DNA of 64,000 nt, taken from positions 3,336,857-3,400,856 of the forward strand of contig NZ_CP126625.1 in the NCBI RefSeq assembly GCF_030219325.1, written 5' to 3'. Below, piece by piece: positions 8,551 through 17,069 of this stretch. The position numbers and the translations under genes are program-made. The stretch comes from Geothrix sp. (GTDB taxonomy: Bacteria > Acidobacteriota > Holophagae > Holophagales > Holophagaceae). Numbering within the stretch: the first letter of the stretch is position 1; the number at the start of each line of letters is the position of its first letter. The notes under the pieces are model-generated. The model had not been told where the DNA came from. It searched no databases and was given only the letters and a program-made list of their open reading frames with translations.

Positions 8551-8834
8551 ATCCACAGATGATTCAGATTACACAGACGGCCAGATTTGCTGTGAATATC
8601 CGGGTCCAGGATCCGGGGCCATCCCCATCTGCATGAAAGCTAACCGCGAATGACGCGAATGGGCGCGAATGCGGCGGGGATGGGCCGCCTGGACCTCGGG
8701 CCCCCAGCCGCGCTCTGCGGTGGCTGGCCGCTCGCGTTTCGCGCGTCCGAAGGGCGATTCGCGCCATTCGCGGTTCCAAGCTTTAAGTCTGCGTGGTTCC
8801 GGACCTAGGGATGTGTGAATCGGAATCTGTGGAC
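8551..8834. repeat. nested imperfect inverted repeat, no gene
   Basis: The 360-base gap between two genes is filled by a nested palindrome. The outer arms share TCCACAGAT and nearby GATT and CACA blocks (8552-8575 and 8811-8833). The inner arms pair AACCGCGAATG-x-CGCGAAT at 8642-8660 with its complement at 8757-8775 (18 of 19 bases). The left part has short GCGAATG-like tandem units. No transposase or open reading frame is present. It looks like an intergenic repeat element or a large structured RNA. Confidence 0.7.
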
Positions 8835-8855
8835 CCAATTTCTTTGCTTTGAGCC

Positions 8856-9890
8856 TTAGCGGTAGCGCACCACGCCCGAGCCCTTCACCAGGCGCCCCAG
8901 CACCCAGGCGGGTTCCTCGGCGGCATGGAGGTCGGCGAGGACCTCCTCCACGCGGTTGGCCTTCACCACCAGCACCATGCCCACGCCCAGGTTCAGGGCT
9001 TGGCGGGCGTCGTCGATGCCCAGGCCGCCCTTCTCCATGAGGAAGGTGAACAGGGCGGGGATCTGCCAGCTGGCGGTGTCGATCTCGGCATCCAGGGTTT
9101 CGGACAGCACGCGGGGGATGTTGTCCGTGAGGCCGCCGCCCGTGATGTGGGCCATGGCCACCAGCTTGCCCGCCTTCACCAGGGGCATGACCTGGCTCAG
9201 GTAGCTGCGGTGGATGGCCAGCAGGGCCTGGGCCACGGTCTGCGTAGTGCCGGGCAGGGTGTCGTTCACGTCGAGTTTTTCGAGCTCGAAGCAGACCTTG
9301 CGGGCCAGGGAGTAGCCGTTGGTGTGCAGGCCTGAGCTGGGCAGGCCGAGCAGTACGTCGCCTTCGGCCATGTAGGTCAGCCGCGGCAGCAGGTCCGCCT
9401 CGTCCACCACGCCCACGATGGTGCCGGCCACGTCCACTTCGCCTTCGGCGTAGACGCCGGGCATCTCCGCCAGCTCGCCCCCGATGAGGGCCGATCCGGA
9501 GTTCTTGCAGGCCGTGGCCATGCCCTTCACGATCTGCTCGATGACCTCGGGCTCCAGCTGCTGGGCCGCGATGTAGTCCAGGAAGAACAGGGGCCGGGCG
9601 CCCTGCACCAGGATGTCATTGATGCAGTGGTTCACCAGGTCCTGGCCCACGGTGTCCCAGATGCCGGCGCGGCGGGCCACCTTCATCTTGGTGCCCACGC
9701 CATCCATGCTGCTCACAAGGATGGGCTTGGTCTCGGGGAACCGGGCGTCGAAGAGGCCGCCGAACAGCCCGATGTCGCTGCGGACGCCGGGGGTCTTGGT
9801 GGCCTTCACCAGGGGCTTGATGCGTTTCAGCGCCTCGTCCTGGCGGTTGATGTCCACGCCACTGGACGCGTAACTGACCTTCTGGCTCAT
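8856..9890 (-). CDS. purM: phosphoribosylformylglycinamidine cyclo-ligase
   Basis: A 344-residue enzyme of purine synthesis that closes the imidazole ring (AIR synthetase). Family blocks are visible: YASSGVDINRQDE at the start, SSMDGVGTK, NDILVQGARPLFFLDY, IGGELAEMPG and HITGGGLTDNIPR. The ATG at 9890 is preceded by GGGAGGGG. Length matches the family (about 345). No other pur gene is adjacent. Confidence 0.97.
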   Translation of the reverse strand: MSQKVSYASSGVDINRQDEALKRIKPLVKATKTPGVRSDIGLFGGLFDARFPETKPILVSSMDGVGTKMKVARRAGIWDTVGQDLVNHCINDILVQGARPLFFLDYIAAQQLEPEVIEQIVKGMATACKNSGSALIGGELAEMPGVYAEGEVDVAGTIVGVVDEADLLPRLTYMAEGDVLLGLPSSGLHTNGYSLARKVCFELEKLDVNDTLPGTTQTVAQALLAIHRSYLSQVMPLVKAGKLVAMAHITGGGLTDNIPRVLSETLDAEIDTASWQIPALFTFLMEKGGLGIDDARQALNLGVGMVLVVKANRVEEVLADLHAAEEPAWVLGRLVKGSGVVRYR

Positions 9891-9978
9891 CGCCCCTCCC
9901 GAATCCACCATGATCCCACAGGGATCTTTTCCCTCCGAGGCCAAACCTTCCCGCGGGAAAGGCCTATCTTTGGGGTGT

Positions 9979-10659
9979 ATGGACGCCCTCTCCCTCAGCC
10001 CCCTCAGTCCGGCCAACCTCAGTGCCCTGACCGCCCTCCGCCCGGTCCCACCCCTGCCCGTCCAGGACGGCAAGACCACTGGATCCAGCGCCCTGGCCAT
10101 CCAGGACCTGGCCCAGGGGTTGTTCCAGCGGGCCCTCCAGGCCAGCATCCACTCGCCGGTGTCCGAATCGGGTGGCGGCAATGTCGGGTTGGGCCAGGAG
10201 GCCACGGCCTCCCTTCTGGCCTCCCTGGCGGCCCCCCAGGCCCCAGCCAGCGCCACTGCGCCTACCGACGCCACCACCAACGCCATCACCCAGGCCGCCC
10301 CCTCCACCGCCCCCAGCGCCACACCCCCCGCAGCCGTCCTGGCGGATGCCCCTGTCACCCAGGACGCCTTTGCCAGCAGTTCGACCCTGGACTTCGCCCT
10401 GCAGGCGGCCCTGCGGTTCGGGGCTGGCGTTGCCGGCCAGGGCACGCCCGCGCTGGCCACGGCGGACCTGAGCACGGGCCTGATCCGGGATGCCGCCACC
10501 GTGCAGCGCCTGGGCAACCTCCAGGCCCAGGCCGGGGCGCCCGGCCCCGAGGCCTTCACCCTGCCCCAGGCCACCACCTCCCGGGTCCTGAGAAGCTACG
10601 AGGCCGCCCCGATCCCTGCCATCAGCGCAGAGGCCAGCAGGGTGGACGTCTTCGCCTGA
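9979..10659 (+). CDS. Ala/Pro-rich protein of unknown function
   Basis: A 226-residue low-complexity protein rich in Ala, Ser, Thr and Pro, with no signal peptide and no recognised domain. A short more ordered stretch lies around FALQAALRFGAG. The start at 9979 gives MDALSLSPLS; a longer frame from 9910 has a less likely composition. It is followed by another Ala/Ser-rich gene on the same strand. Composition resembles disordered secretion or motility substrates, but this is only an impression. Confidence 0.55.
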   Translation: MDALSLSPLSPANLSALTALRPVPPLPVQDGKTTGSSALAIQDLAQGLFQRALQASIHSPVSESGGGNVGLGQEATASLLASLAAPQAPASATAPTDATTNAITQAAPSTAPSATPPAAVLADAPVTQDAFASSSTLDFALQAALRFGAGVAGQGTPALATADLSTGLIRDAATVQRLGNLQAQAGAPGPEAFTLPQATTSRVLRSYEAAPIPAISAEASRVDVFA

Positions 10660-10741
10660 GGTTGGCCCAGGATGACCCAAGCGCAGGGAGGCCTCATCTT
10701 CAGGCCCGGATCTGCCGATGATTCCAAGAGGAGGTGGGGAC

Positions 10742-11212
10742 ATGAGCGTGAATGCGATCAGCGCCCTCAGTTCCTATGCCTACCAGAGTGCCCTGAGCCA
10801 GACCGGGAGCAGCAGCCAGGCCATGTCGCAGGGGCTGGCCATGGTCCAATCCCAAGTGGCGGAGGCCAGTTCCCTCTTCTCGAACTCCGGAGCAACCGAC
10901 CCGCTGGCGGCCCTGAGTGGGAGTTCCAGCCTTCCGGCCCTGTCCTCCCTGACCTACTCCGCCTCGGCTGCCTCCGGCAACGGTTCCTCCGCCGTGCAGG
11001 ACCTGCTGTCCTCCTTGAGCGGGAGCCAGGGTTCGGCGCCCTCCGCCGTCACGGCCCTCCCGTGGTCCGTGGCCCTGCTGTCACCCTCCTCCGCACAGGC
11101 CCTGGTGCGCTACGCCTACGATCAGAGTCAGAACCCGAGCCACACCGCGGCCCAGGCCGCCGCGGCCGGGCAGCAGACACTGCTGGCCTCGGGCCTGAAC
11201 CTGCTGGCCTGA
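10742..11212 (+). CDS. Ser/Ala-rich protein of unknown function
   Basis: A 156-residue protein, very rich in Ser, Ala and Gln, with N-terminus MSVNAISALSSYAYQ and a more structured C-terminal half around AQALVRYAYDQSQNPS. No signal peptide or known domain. A GGAGGTGGGG ribosome binding site precedes the ATG, which supports translation. The 3' end has a near-tandem duplication across the stop codon. It may pair with the preceding Ala-rich gene. Confidence 0.6.
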   Translation: MSVNAISALSSYAYQSALSQTGSSSQAMSQGLAMVQSQVAEASSLFSNSGATDPLAALSGSSSLPALSSLTYSASAASGNGSSAVQDLLSSLSGSQGSAPSAVTALPWSVALLSPSSAQALVRYAYDQSQNPSHTAAQAAAAGQQTLLASGLNLLA

Positions 11213-11226
11213 ACGCCTGCTGGCCT
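11180..11226. repeat. short repeats across a stop codon
   Basis: The 10-mer CTGCTGGCCT occurs at 11180, 11201 and 11217, and a 14-16 base unit starting GCCTGAAC is nearly tandem at 11193 and 11207. The stop codon of the Ser/Ala-rich gene lies inside the second unit. Confidence 0.7.
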
Positions 11227-11261
11227 GCATCCGGGGCGGGAAGGCGTAGACTGGCGGAACC

Positions 11262-11825
11262 ATGTCCGAGCCGCCTGTCATCCCCTTTGATCGCCACGCC
11301 ACCGAGACGGCCGTCCGGGCGCTGCTGCGCGGTCTCGGCCAGGATCCAAGCACCCCGGAGCTCCAGGACACCCCCTCGCGGGTGGCGGAGTTCTGGGCCG
11401 AGAGACTGGCGGGCTATGGCGTGGACCTGGCTGCCGAGCTGAAGCCCCTGCCGGGCGACCTGACTCCCGTGCCCGTCATCCTGGAGCGCATCCCCTTCGT
11501 GAGCACCTGTGAGCACCACCTGGCCCCCTTCGAAGGGCATGCCACCATCGGCTACCTTCCCGGGGAGGGCGGCACGGTGGGCCTCAGCAAGCTGGTGCGC
11601 GTGGTGCAGGCCTATGCCTGGCGCCTGCAGGTGCAGGAACGCATCGCCCAGCAGGTCGCCGAGGCCCTCCAGACCCACCTCCGCCCCGCGGCCTGGGGCG
11701 TGCAGCTCGTGGCCGTCCACACCTGCATGGCCCACCGCGGCGTGAAGACCCCCGGCGTGCCGGTGCGGACCACCCTGCTGGGCGGGGCCTGGGAGGTGAA
11801 TCCGCCCCCCCCCTTCCGAGCCTGA
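11262..11825 (+). CDS. folE: GTP cyclohydrolase I
   Basis: A 187-residue enzyme that opens the GTP ring to make dihydroneopterin triphosphate, first step of folate and pterin synthesis. Zinc ligands are seen in FVSTCEHHLAPFEG (Cys and His) and in VHTCMAHRGV (second Cys); GLSKLVRVVQAYAWRLQVQER is the conserved core. Length and motif order are normal. The downstream STAS-like gene starts 8 bases later and may be co-transcribed. Confidence 0.96.
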   Translation: MSEPPVIPFDRHATETAVRALLRGLGQDPSTPELQDTPSRVAEFWAERLAGYGVDLAAELKPLPGDLTPVPVILERIPFVSTCEHHLAPFEGHATIGYLPGEGGTVGLSKLVRVVQAYAWRLQVQERIAQQVAEALQTHLRPAAWGVQLVAVHTCMAHRGVKTPGVPVRTTLLGGAWEVNPPPPFRA

Positions 11826-11833
11826 AGGCCCCC

Positions 11834-12211
11834 GTGTTCGCTGTCACTTCGGATCTGGAGCGCAACCGACTCTACATCACCCTCTCTGGCCATCTGGACG
11901 GCCCGGAGCGGCAGGCGGCCATCAAGGCGCTGATCGCGGAATCCGCCAAGCTGACCGAAGGATTCGGCGTGGTCACCGACATCTCGGCCCTGCACGCCTC
12001 CAACGAGGAGGGCTTCAAGGACCTCCTGCGGGTCAAGGCCGCCCTGAAGCTCAAGGGCGCCGGGCCCATCATCCGGGTGGTGGGGATCCCCCTCAGCCGC
12101 ATCCAGTTCGAGCGGATCACGGAGGCCGGCGGCTACCACGCTGAAGAGGCCACCAGCCTCCAGGCAGCCGACCGTCGCCTGGACGAGCTGCAGGCCGGGG
12201 CGCGCCCCTAG
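11834..12211 (+). CDS. STAS-like domain protein
   Basis: A 125-residue soluble protein with alternating strands and helices (LYITLSGHLDG, GFGVVTDISALHASNEE, GPIIRVVG) that resemble STAS/anti-sigma antagonist folds or the SpoIIAA-like group. There is no clear phospho-acceptor serine motif, so it may be a structural relative and not a partner-switch protein. GTG start, 8 bases after folE. Function unknown. Confidence 0.6.
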   Translation: MFAVTSDLERNRLYITLSGHLDGPERQAAIKALIAESAKLTEGFGVVTDISALHASNEEGFKDLLRVKAALKLKGAGPIIRVVGIPLSRIQFERITEAGGYHAEEATSLQAADRRLDELQAGARP

Positions 12212-12270
12212 ATGGGCCCGGCGATGGCCATGATTGTGGAGCCGCACGCTCGCCGTGAGGTGAGGATTCC

Positions 12271-13158
12271 ATGCACATGAACGACTTCGGAACGACGGGC
12301 CTGAAGGTCACCCCCCTCGGATTCGGCGCCATGCACCTCAACGATGGCCGCGTCACGGAAGCCGAGGCGGAACACCTGCTGAACGCGGTGCTGGACCTGG
12401 GCGTGAACCTCATCGACACGGCCCGGGGCTATGGTCTTTCGGAGGAGCGGATCGGCCGCCACCTGGCCCGCCGGCGGCAGGAATTCCTGCTCTCCACCAA
12501 GGTGGGCTACGGCATTCCCGGCATGCCCGACTGGACGGGACCCTGCATCACCGCGGGCGTGGAGGCTGCCCTCACGCGCCTGCGCTGCGAGCGCCTGGAT
12601 ATCGTCCACCTGCATTCCTGCCCGCTGGCCATCCTCGAGCAGGGCGAGGTCATCGACGCCCTCCAGGCCTGCGCCCGAGCCGGCACCGTGGGCGTGGTGG
12701 CCTATTCCGGGGACAACGCCGAGCTGGACTTCGCCGTCTCTTCCGGCCGCTTCGGCTCCGTGCAGACCTCCATCAGCCTCTGCGACCAGGTGAACCTCGA
12801 CCAGCGCCTGCCCGCCCTCCAGGCCCTCGGCATGGGGGTGATCGCCAAGCGCCCCCTCGCGGGTGCGGTCTGGGATCACATCCATAGGCCCGAGGCCCAT
12901 GCCGAGGGCCAGTACTGGGACCGCTGGCAGGCCATGGGGCTGGGCGGCCACCAGGCCGCGCTGCCCTGGACCGAGACCGCCCTGCGCTTCACCGCCCACC
13001 GGCCCGGTGTGGCCAGCAGCATCGTGGGCACCCGCAGCCTGGCCCACTTCAGGCAGAACCTGGCCTGGGTCGAGAAGGGTCCCCTGCCCGCAGATCAGGT
13101 GGAGGTCCTCAGGGAAGCCTTCCGGCGCCATGATCGGGGCTGGTCCGGGTTGATCTGA
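12271..13158 (+). CDS. aldo/keto reductase
   Basis: A 295-residue NAD(P)H-dependent oxidoreductase with the TIM-barrel AKR pattern: FGTTGLKVTPLGFGAM, the catalytic Asp/Tyr pair in LIDTARGYG, the Lys in LLSTKVGYG and the His in IVHLHSCP. The C-terminal cofactor site IVGTRSLAH is present. The preceding bases have GTGAGG. Substrate is unknown; AKRs of this type reduce small aldehydes and ketones. Confidence 0.88.
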   Translation: MHMNDFGTTGLKVTPLGFGAMHLNDGRVTEAEAEHLLNAVLDLGVNLIDTARGYGLSEERIGRHLARRRQEFLLSTKVGYGIPGMPDWTGPCITAGVEAALTRLRCERLDIVHLHSCPLAILEQGEVIDALQACARAGTVGVVAYSGDNAELDFAVSSGRFGSVQTSISLCDQVNLDQRLPALQALGMGVIAKRPLAGAVWDHIHRPEAHAEGQYWDRWQAMGLGGHQAALPWTETALRFTAHRPGVASSIVGTRSLAHFRQNLAWVEKGPLPADQVEVLREAFRRHDRGWSGLI

Positions 13159-13181
13159 CCGCTCGCCGGTACACTGTCCCC

Positions 13182-13499
13182 ATGTCCCTCCCCACCCCTG
13201 AACTGAAGCTCGGCTACGACCTGTTCTCCAAGCTGCTGAACTGGGCGGCGGGCAAGCGGCAGTCGAAGCGCCTGGAAGCCCTGAAGTCGGCGGCCTTCCA
13301 GGAGCTGCTGAAGGGTGACGCGGCGAACCTGGATCTGGTCGCGTCGGTCCTGAAGGAGATCCACAAGGCCGCGGACACCTCCGCCCAGGCCATCCGGCTC
13401 GAGACCCTCTACGACAACGCCACCCAGCCTCCCGCCAAGGCCCGGAAGCCCGAGCGCCGGCGCGGGGCCCCGAAGAAGCCTGCCCCCAAGAAGCCCTGA
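13182..13499 (+). CDS. small basic-tailed protein of unknown function
   Basis: A 105-residue protein with a helical body (LFSKLLNWAAGKRQSKRLEA) and a very basic Lys/Pro/Arg tail from about residue 84 that resembles histone H1-like or ribosome-associated tails. No family recognised. It lies 23 bases after the reductase gene. Confidence 0.6.
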   Translation: MSLPTPELKLGYDLFSKLLNWAAGKRQSKRLEALKSAAFQELLKGDAANLDLVASVLKEIHKAADTSAQAIRLETLYDNATQPPAKARKPERRRGAPKKPAPKKP

Positions 13500-13513
13500 C
13501 CCCGGGAGTCCCT

Positions 13514-13969
13514 GTGCGCCCTGCCCTCTGCCTCGTGCTCGCCCTGTCCGCGTTCTGCCTGCGGGCCGGATCGGACGATCCGCCGAAAGCCGCACCCACA
13601 GCTCCCACCGTCACCACCATCGACTTCGTGGGCCGCTGGGAAGGCACGGACGACACTGGCATCACGGCTGCCTTCGAGTTCGGAGGCGACGGCTATGCCA
13701 CCCTCCACATGAAGGGCCAGGTCCTCGGCGGGCGGGGGACGGGAACTCCCTCGATGCGCTACCACCTGGACTTCACTCACTCGCCCATCTGGATGGACTT
13801 CATCGCAGAGGATGGCGCCGGCAAGGAACTTGGCCGCCTGCTGGCCATCGTCGAACTGCTGAGCCCCTCTGAACTGCGGGTGATGATCCACGAGGATGCC
13901 TCGGTCCGGCCCGCCGGGTTCCATGCCGCGACGCCAAAAAACTGCGTCACCTTGAAGCGAAGGCCCTAA
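13514..13969 (+). CDS. secreted protein of unknown function
   Basis: A 151-residue protein with GTG start and a signal peptide (MRPALCLVLALSAFCLRAGS). The mature part begins with a Pro/Thr linker, then a single domain with FVGRWEGTDDTG and YATLHMKGQVLG, a pattern seen in small lipocalin-like or 'TIGR03067-like' extracellular domains. The assignment is only a resemblance. Confidence 0.6.
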   Translation: MRPALCLVLALSAFCLRAGSDDPPKAAPTAPTVTTIDFVGRWEGTDDTGITAAFEFGGDGYATLHMKGQVLGGRGTGTPSMRYHLDFTHSPIWMDFIAEDGAGKELGRLLAIVELLSPSELRVMIHEDASVRPAGFHAATPKNCVTLKRRP

Positions 13970-14046
13970 GCGCCGCCCCCCGGCCCGACCTTCCCGGTCT
14001 GAACCGGCCCACCCATGGTGGAATGGAGACCTCCCTCGGAGTCCCC

Positions 14047-14262
14047 ATGTCCCTCAAGCCGTACGCAGGCCTGGCCCTCATCGCCCTCGGGGCGGCCTCC
14101 CTCGCCTGGCCGGACCTCAGCTACACCAAGGACAGCCACGACGCCAAGCTGGGCCCCCTGGAGTTCACACTGAAGCAGAAGGAAACCATCCGCGTGCCGG
14201 TCTGGGTGGGCTTGGCGGCCATCGCCGGGGGCACCCTGCTGATCTGGCGGCGGAAGGGCTGA
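14047..14262 (+). CDS. small two-helix membrane protein (DUF3185-like)
   Basis: A 71-residue protein with two membrane segments (LALIALGAASLAW and VWVGLAAIAGGTLLI) and a charged middle, ending in RRKG. This layout matches small DUF3185-type proteins of unknown role. The ATG at 14047 has GGAG upstream; an in-frame ATG at 14023 is less likely. Confidence 0.65.
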   Translation: MSLKPYAGLALIALGAASLAWPDLSYTKDSHDAKLGPLEFTLKQKETIRVPVWVGLAAIAGGTLLIWRRKG

Positions 14263-14267
14263 CCGCC

Positions 14268-14804
14268 GTGCGCATCCTGGCCCTCTCCGGCAGCCTCAGG
14301 CCGCAGTCGCTGAACGCGCTGCTGCTCCGCGAGGCGGCGCGGCTTGCCCCAGCAGGCACCGAGGTCGCCTTCTGGGAGCGCCTGGACGACCTGCCCCACT
14401 ACAGCCCAGAGCGCGACCTCGATCCGCCCCCCGCGCCGGCGGCCGAGCTGCGGGGCCTGATCCGCGAGGCGGACGCCCTGCTCATCTGCACCCCGGAATA
14501 CATCCACACCCTGCCCGCGGTCCTGAAGAACCTCCTGGAGTGGGTGGTGTCATCGGGCGACTGCGTGGGGAAACCCACCGCGGCCTGGAGTGCGTCCCCG
14601 TCGCTGGAGGGCGGGGCCAGGGCCCAGGCCGCCCTGGTCCACACCCTGGAGGTGATGTCCGTGCGGGTGGTGCATGCCTCTTCCCTCTGCCTCACCCTGG
14701 CCCGGTCCGGTCTGGACGATGGGGGCCGCCTGAAGGACCCCGCCCAGGAAGCGGCCCTGCGCGGGGCCCTCGAGGCGCTGGCCGCCGCCGTGGCCACGCC
14801 ATGA
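14268..14804 (+). CDS. NADPH-dependent FMN reductase family protein
   Basis: A 178-residue flavodoxin-like enzyme. The N-terminus MRILALSGSLRPQSLN is the FMN phosphate-binding loop, and TPEYIHTLPAVLKNLLEWV is the conserved second block. GTG start 5 bases after the preceding stop. It probably reduces FMN, quinones or azo/chromate compounds with NAD(P)H. Its end overlaps the next gene by ATGA. Confidence 0.87.
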   Translation: MRILALSGSLRPQSLNALLLREAARLAPAGTEVAFWERLDDLPHYSPERDLDPPPAPAAELRGLIREADALLICTPEYIHTLPAVLKNLLEWVVSSGDCVGKPTAAWSASPSLEGGARAQAALVHTLEVMSVRVVHASSLCLTLARSGLDDGGRLKDPAQEAALRGALEALAAAVATP

Positions 14805-15283
14805 CTGGTGGAAGCGAACCGCCAGCCTCACGGATCTTCGTGGATGCGGATGCCTGCCCCGTGAAGGACGAGATCTTCCGGGTCGCCCAGCGCTACGCCC
14901 TGAAGGTGCTGGTGGTGTCCAACTCGATGCTGCGGCTCCCCCGCCACCCGCTCATCGAGGCGGTGGTGGTGGCCAAGGGCCAGTTCGATGGGGCCGATGA
15001 CTGGATCGTCGAACAGATCACGGACCGGGACATCGCGGTGACGGCGGACATCCCCCTGGCAGCCCGCTGCCTGGAGAAGGGCGCCCGGGCGCTGGATGCG
15101 AAGGGCAAGGTGTACTCGCCCGATTCCATCGGCGATGCCCTGGCGAGCCGCGAGCTGATGGCCCACCTCCGGGCCATGGGCGAGATGGGCGGCGGGCCGC
15201 CGCCCTTCACCGCGAGGGATCGCTCGACCTTCCTGCAGCGCCTCGACGACCTGATCCAAGCGCTGAGGCGCGCGAAGCGGTAG
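14801..15283 (+). CDS. YaiI/YqxD family (DUF188) protein
   Basis: A 160-residue protein with the family start IFVDADACPVKDEIFRVA and the PIN-like Asp motif TADIPLAARCLEKGA. Members are predicted PIN-fold nucleases of unknown target. The ATG overlaps the previous stop codon (ATGA), so translation is likely coupled. Confidence 0.9.
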   Translation: MTGGSEPPASRIFVDADACPVKDEIFRVAQRYALKVLVVSNSMLRLPRHPLIEAVVVAKGQFDGADDWIVEQITDRDIAVTADIPLAARCLEKGARALDAKGKVYSPDSIGDALASRELMAHLRAMGEMGGGPPPFTARDRSTFLQRLDDLIQALRRAKR

Positions 15284-15335
15284 ACTGCAGCCTAGGGCTG
15301 AGTCGGCTTCACCCTTTTTCGTGACGGGATTCACC

Positions 15336-15509
15336 ATGGCCAGAAAGCCCAACTACAACTTCGAGAAGCGGCAGAAGGACCTGGCCCGGCAGAAGAAGAA
15401 GGAAGAGAAGCTGCAGAAGAAGGCGCTGAAGAAGGACGCCCAGGGCAACGACATTCCCGATTCCGAAGAGTCCGAGGGCGCCACCGAAGAAGGCCAGGCC
15501 TCCGAGTAG
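15336..15509 (+). CDS. small Lys/Glu-rich protein
   Basis: A 57-residue protein, highly charged, starting MARKPNYNFEKRQKDLARQK and ending acidic. Small proteins with this 'NYxFEKRQKEL' start recur in many bacteria without known function. The helical, basic first half and acidic second half suggest a single long helix, perhaps RNA- or ribosome-associated (inference). Confidence 0.7.
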   Translation: MARKPNYNFEKRQKDLARQKKKEEKLQKKALKKDAQGNDIPDSEESEGATEEGQASE

Positions 15510-15575
15510 CCCAGTCATCCAGGCGGACTCTGAGGGCAGCTTCCTGATAGAAGAGGACGCCTTCGAGGAGCCCCC

Positions 15576-16433
15576 ATGACCCGGATGGTGCTGGCAGCCG
15601 CCCTGTGGATCCTGCCCGTCATGGCCGCTCCGCCCCCGTCCTTGTCGATCGCCCGACTCGCGACCCTGGAGGCGCGTATCGGGGGACGCCTCGGCGTGGC
15701 CGCGCTGGACACGGGCTCCGGCCGCCGCCTCGAGTACCGGAGCGCCGAGCGCTTCCCCCTGTGCAGCACCTTCAAGGTCCTGCTGGCCGGGGCGGTGCTG
15801 GCGCGGGTGGATTCGGGCCGGGAATCTCTGGACCGGCGCATTCCCTACAGCCAGACCGACCTGCTCGACCACTCCCCGGTCACGGCCACCCATGTGGCGG
15901 AGGGGGGCCTTCCGGTGGAGACGCTCTGCGCCGCGGCCGTCCAGGACAGCGACAATGCCGCGGCGAACCTGCTGCTCACCAGCCTCGGCGGACCGCGGGC
16001 CGTAACCGCCTTCGCCCGCACCCTGGGCGACGGCATGACGCGCCTGGATCGCAACGAGCCCAGCCTGAACGAGGCCACGCCCGGCGATGCCCGGGACACG
16101 ACCACGCCCGCCGCCATGGTGGGTGCCCTGAAGGCCCTGCTCCTCGCCCCCACCCTGTCGACCGCTTCCCGGGGGAAGCTCGAAGGCTGGATGGCCGCCT
16201 GCACCACCGGCAGGGCCAAGCTCCGGGCGGGCCTGCCCGCGGATTGGATCGTCGGGGACAAGACGGGATCGGGAGCGCACGGCACCATGAACGACATCGC
16301 CATCCTGCGGCCGCCCCACCGGGCGCCGATCCTCGTGGCCGTCTACGCCACGGGGTCGAAGGCCTCCTGGGGCGACCGGGAGGCGATGGTCGCCGAAGCC
16401 GGTCGGATCGTGGCGGGCGAGTTCAGGGACTGA
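15576..16433 (+). CDS. bla: class A beta-lactamase
   Basis: A 285-residue periplasmic serine hydrolase that opens beta-lactam rings. Signal peptide residues 1-17. All active-site motifs are present: STFK (nucleophile Ser), SDN, the omega-loop Glu in RNEPSLNEA, and KTG in GDKTGSGAHGT. GGAG lies before the ATG. No LysR-type regulator is next to it, so expression may be constitutive. It is intact and normal in length, so intrinsic beta-lactam resistance is expected. Confidence 0.95.
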   Translation: MTRMVLAAALWILPVMAAPPPSLSIARLATLEARIGGRLGVAALDTGSGRRLEYRSAERFPLCSTFKVLLAGAVLARVDSGRESLDRRIPYSQTDLLDHSPVTATHVAEGGLPVETLCAAAVQDSDNAAANLLLTSLGGPRAVTAFARTLGDGMTRLDRNEPSLNEATPGDARDTTTPAAMVGALKALLLAPTLSTASRGKLEGWMAACTTGRAKLRAGLPADWIVGDKTGSGAHGTMNDIAILRPPHRAPILVAVYATGSKASWGDREAMVAEAGRIVAGEFRD

Positions 16434-16440
16434 GGCCAGC

Positions 16441-16480
16441 TCTCGGCATATCGTGAAAGCGGGTCTCGGCCCGTCGTGAA
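16441..16480 (+). promoter_or_regulatory. direct repeat upstream of the rubrerythrin group
   Basis: Two 17-base copies (16441-16457 and 16464-16480) share TCTCGGC-xxx-TCGTGAA, 23 bases apart start to start, about 120 bases before the rubrerythrin ATG. This is about two helical turns, as expected for paired regulator sites. A TTGACT box lies downstream at 16528-16533 but a matching -10 is not clear. Confidence 0.4.
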
Positions 16481-16597
16481 TTTTCCCTGATCAAGGGGCT
16501 TGGAAGTTACAGTATCTATTCAATGATTTGACTTATTGCTTTGGCATGGGGATCGCTCTACCTTGGGTGCCGCCGATCGCGGCCCACAGGAGCCCCC

Positions 16598-17062
16598 ATG
16601 TCCTTCACCGAGTCCAAGACCCACCAGAACCTCAAGGCTGCCTTCGCCGGCGAGAGCCAGGCGAACCGGCGCTACACCTGGATGGCCCAGGTCGCGGAGA
16701 AGGAGGGCCTGCCCGAGGTGGCCGCGCTCTTCAAGCACAGCGCCGATGGCGAGACCGGCCACGCCCTGAAGCACCTGATGTACCTGGCGGCCAAGGCCGG
16801 CGACCCCGCCACGGGCCTGCCCCTGGGCGATTCGCTCACCAACCTGAAATCCGCCGTCGCCGGCGAGACCTATGAATACACCGACATGTATCCGGAGTTC
16901 GCCCGGGTGGCCCGCGAGGAAGGCCACACCGAGATCGCCGCCTGGTTCGAGACCCTGGCCAAGGTGGAGCGCTTCCACGCCGGCCGCTTCCAGGACGCCC
17001 TGACCCGCCTGCAGTCCGGCGCCATCGCCGCCCCCGACGCCGACATCGCCAAGCACATCTGA
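16598..17062 (+). CDS. rubrerythrin-type diiron protein
   Basis: A 154-residue four-helix diiron protein that reduces hydrogen peroxide. Ligand motifs are [33 protein letters not shown] and ERFHAGRF. It ends without the C-terminal rubredoxin Cys4 domain of classical rubrerythrin, so an external electron donor is needed. AGGAG lies before the ATG. It opens a group with Dps and superoxide dismutase. Confidence 0.93.
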   Translation: MSFTESKTHQNLKAAFAGESQANRRYTWMAQVAEKEGLPEVAALFKHSADGETGHALKHLMYLAAKAGDPATGLPLGDSLTNLKSAVAGETYEYTDMYPEFARVAREEGHTEIAAWFETLAKVERFHAGRFQDALTRLQSGAIAAPDADIAKHI

Positions 17063-17069
17063 GGTGAGC

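Noticed and set aside
9891-10577. N-terminal extension of purM
   Set aside because: The upstream residues are Ala/Arg/Trp-rich shadow sequence over another gene; the family start MSQKVSYASSGVD with a strong ribosome site is at 9890.
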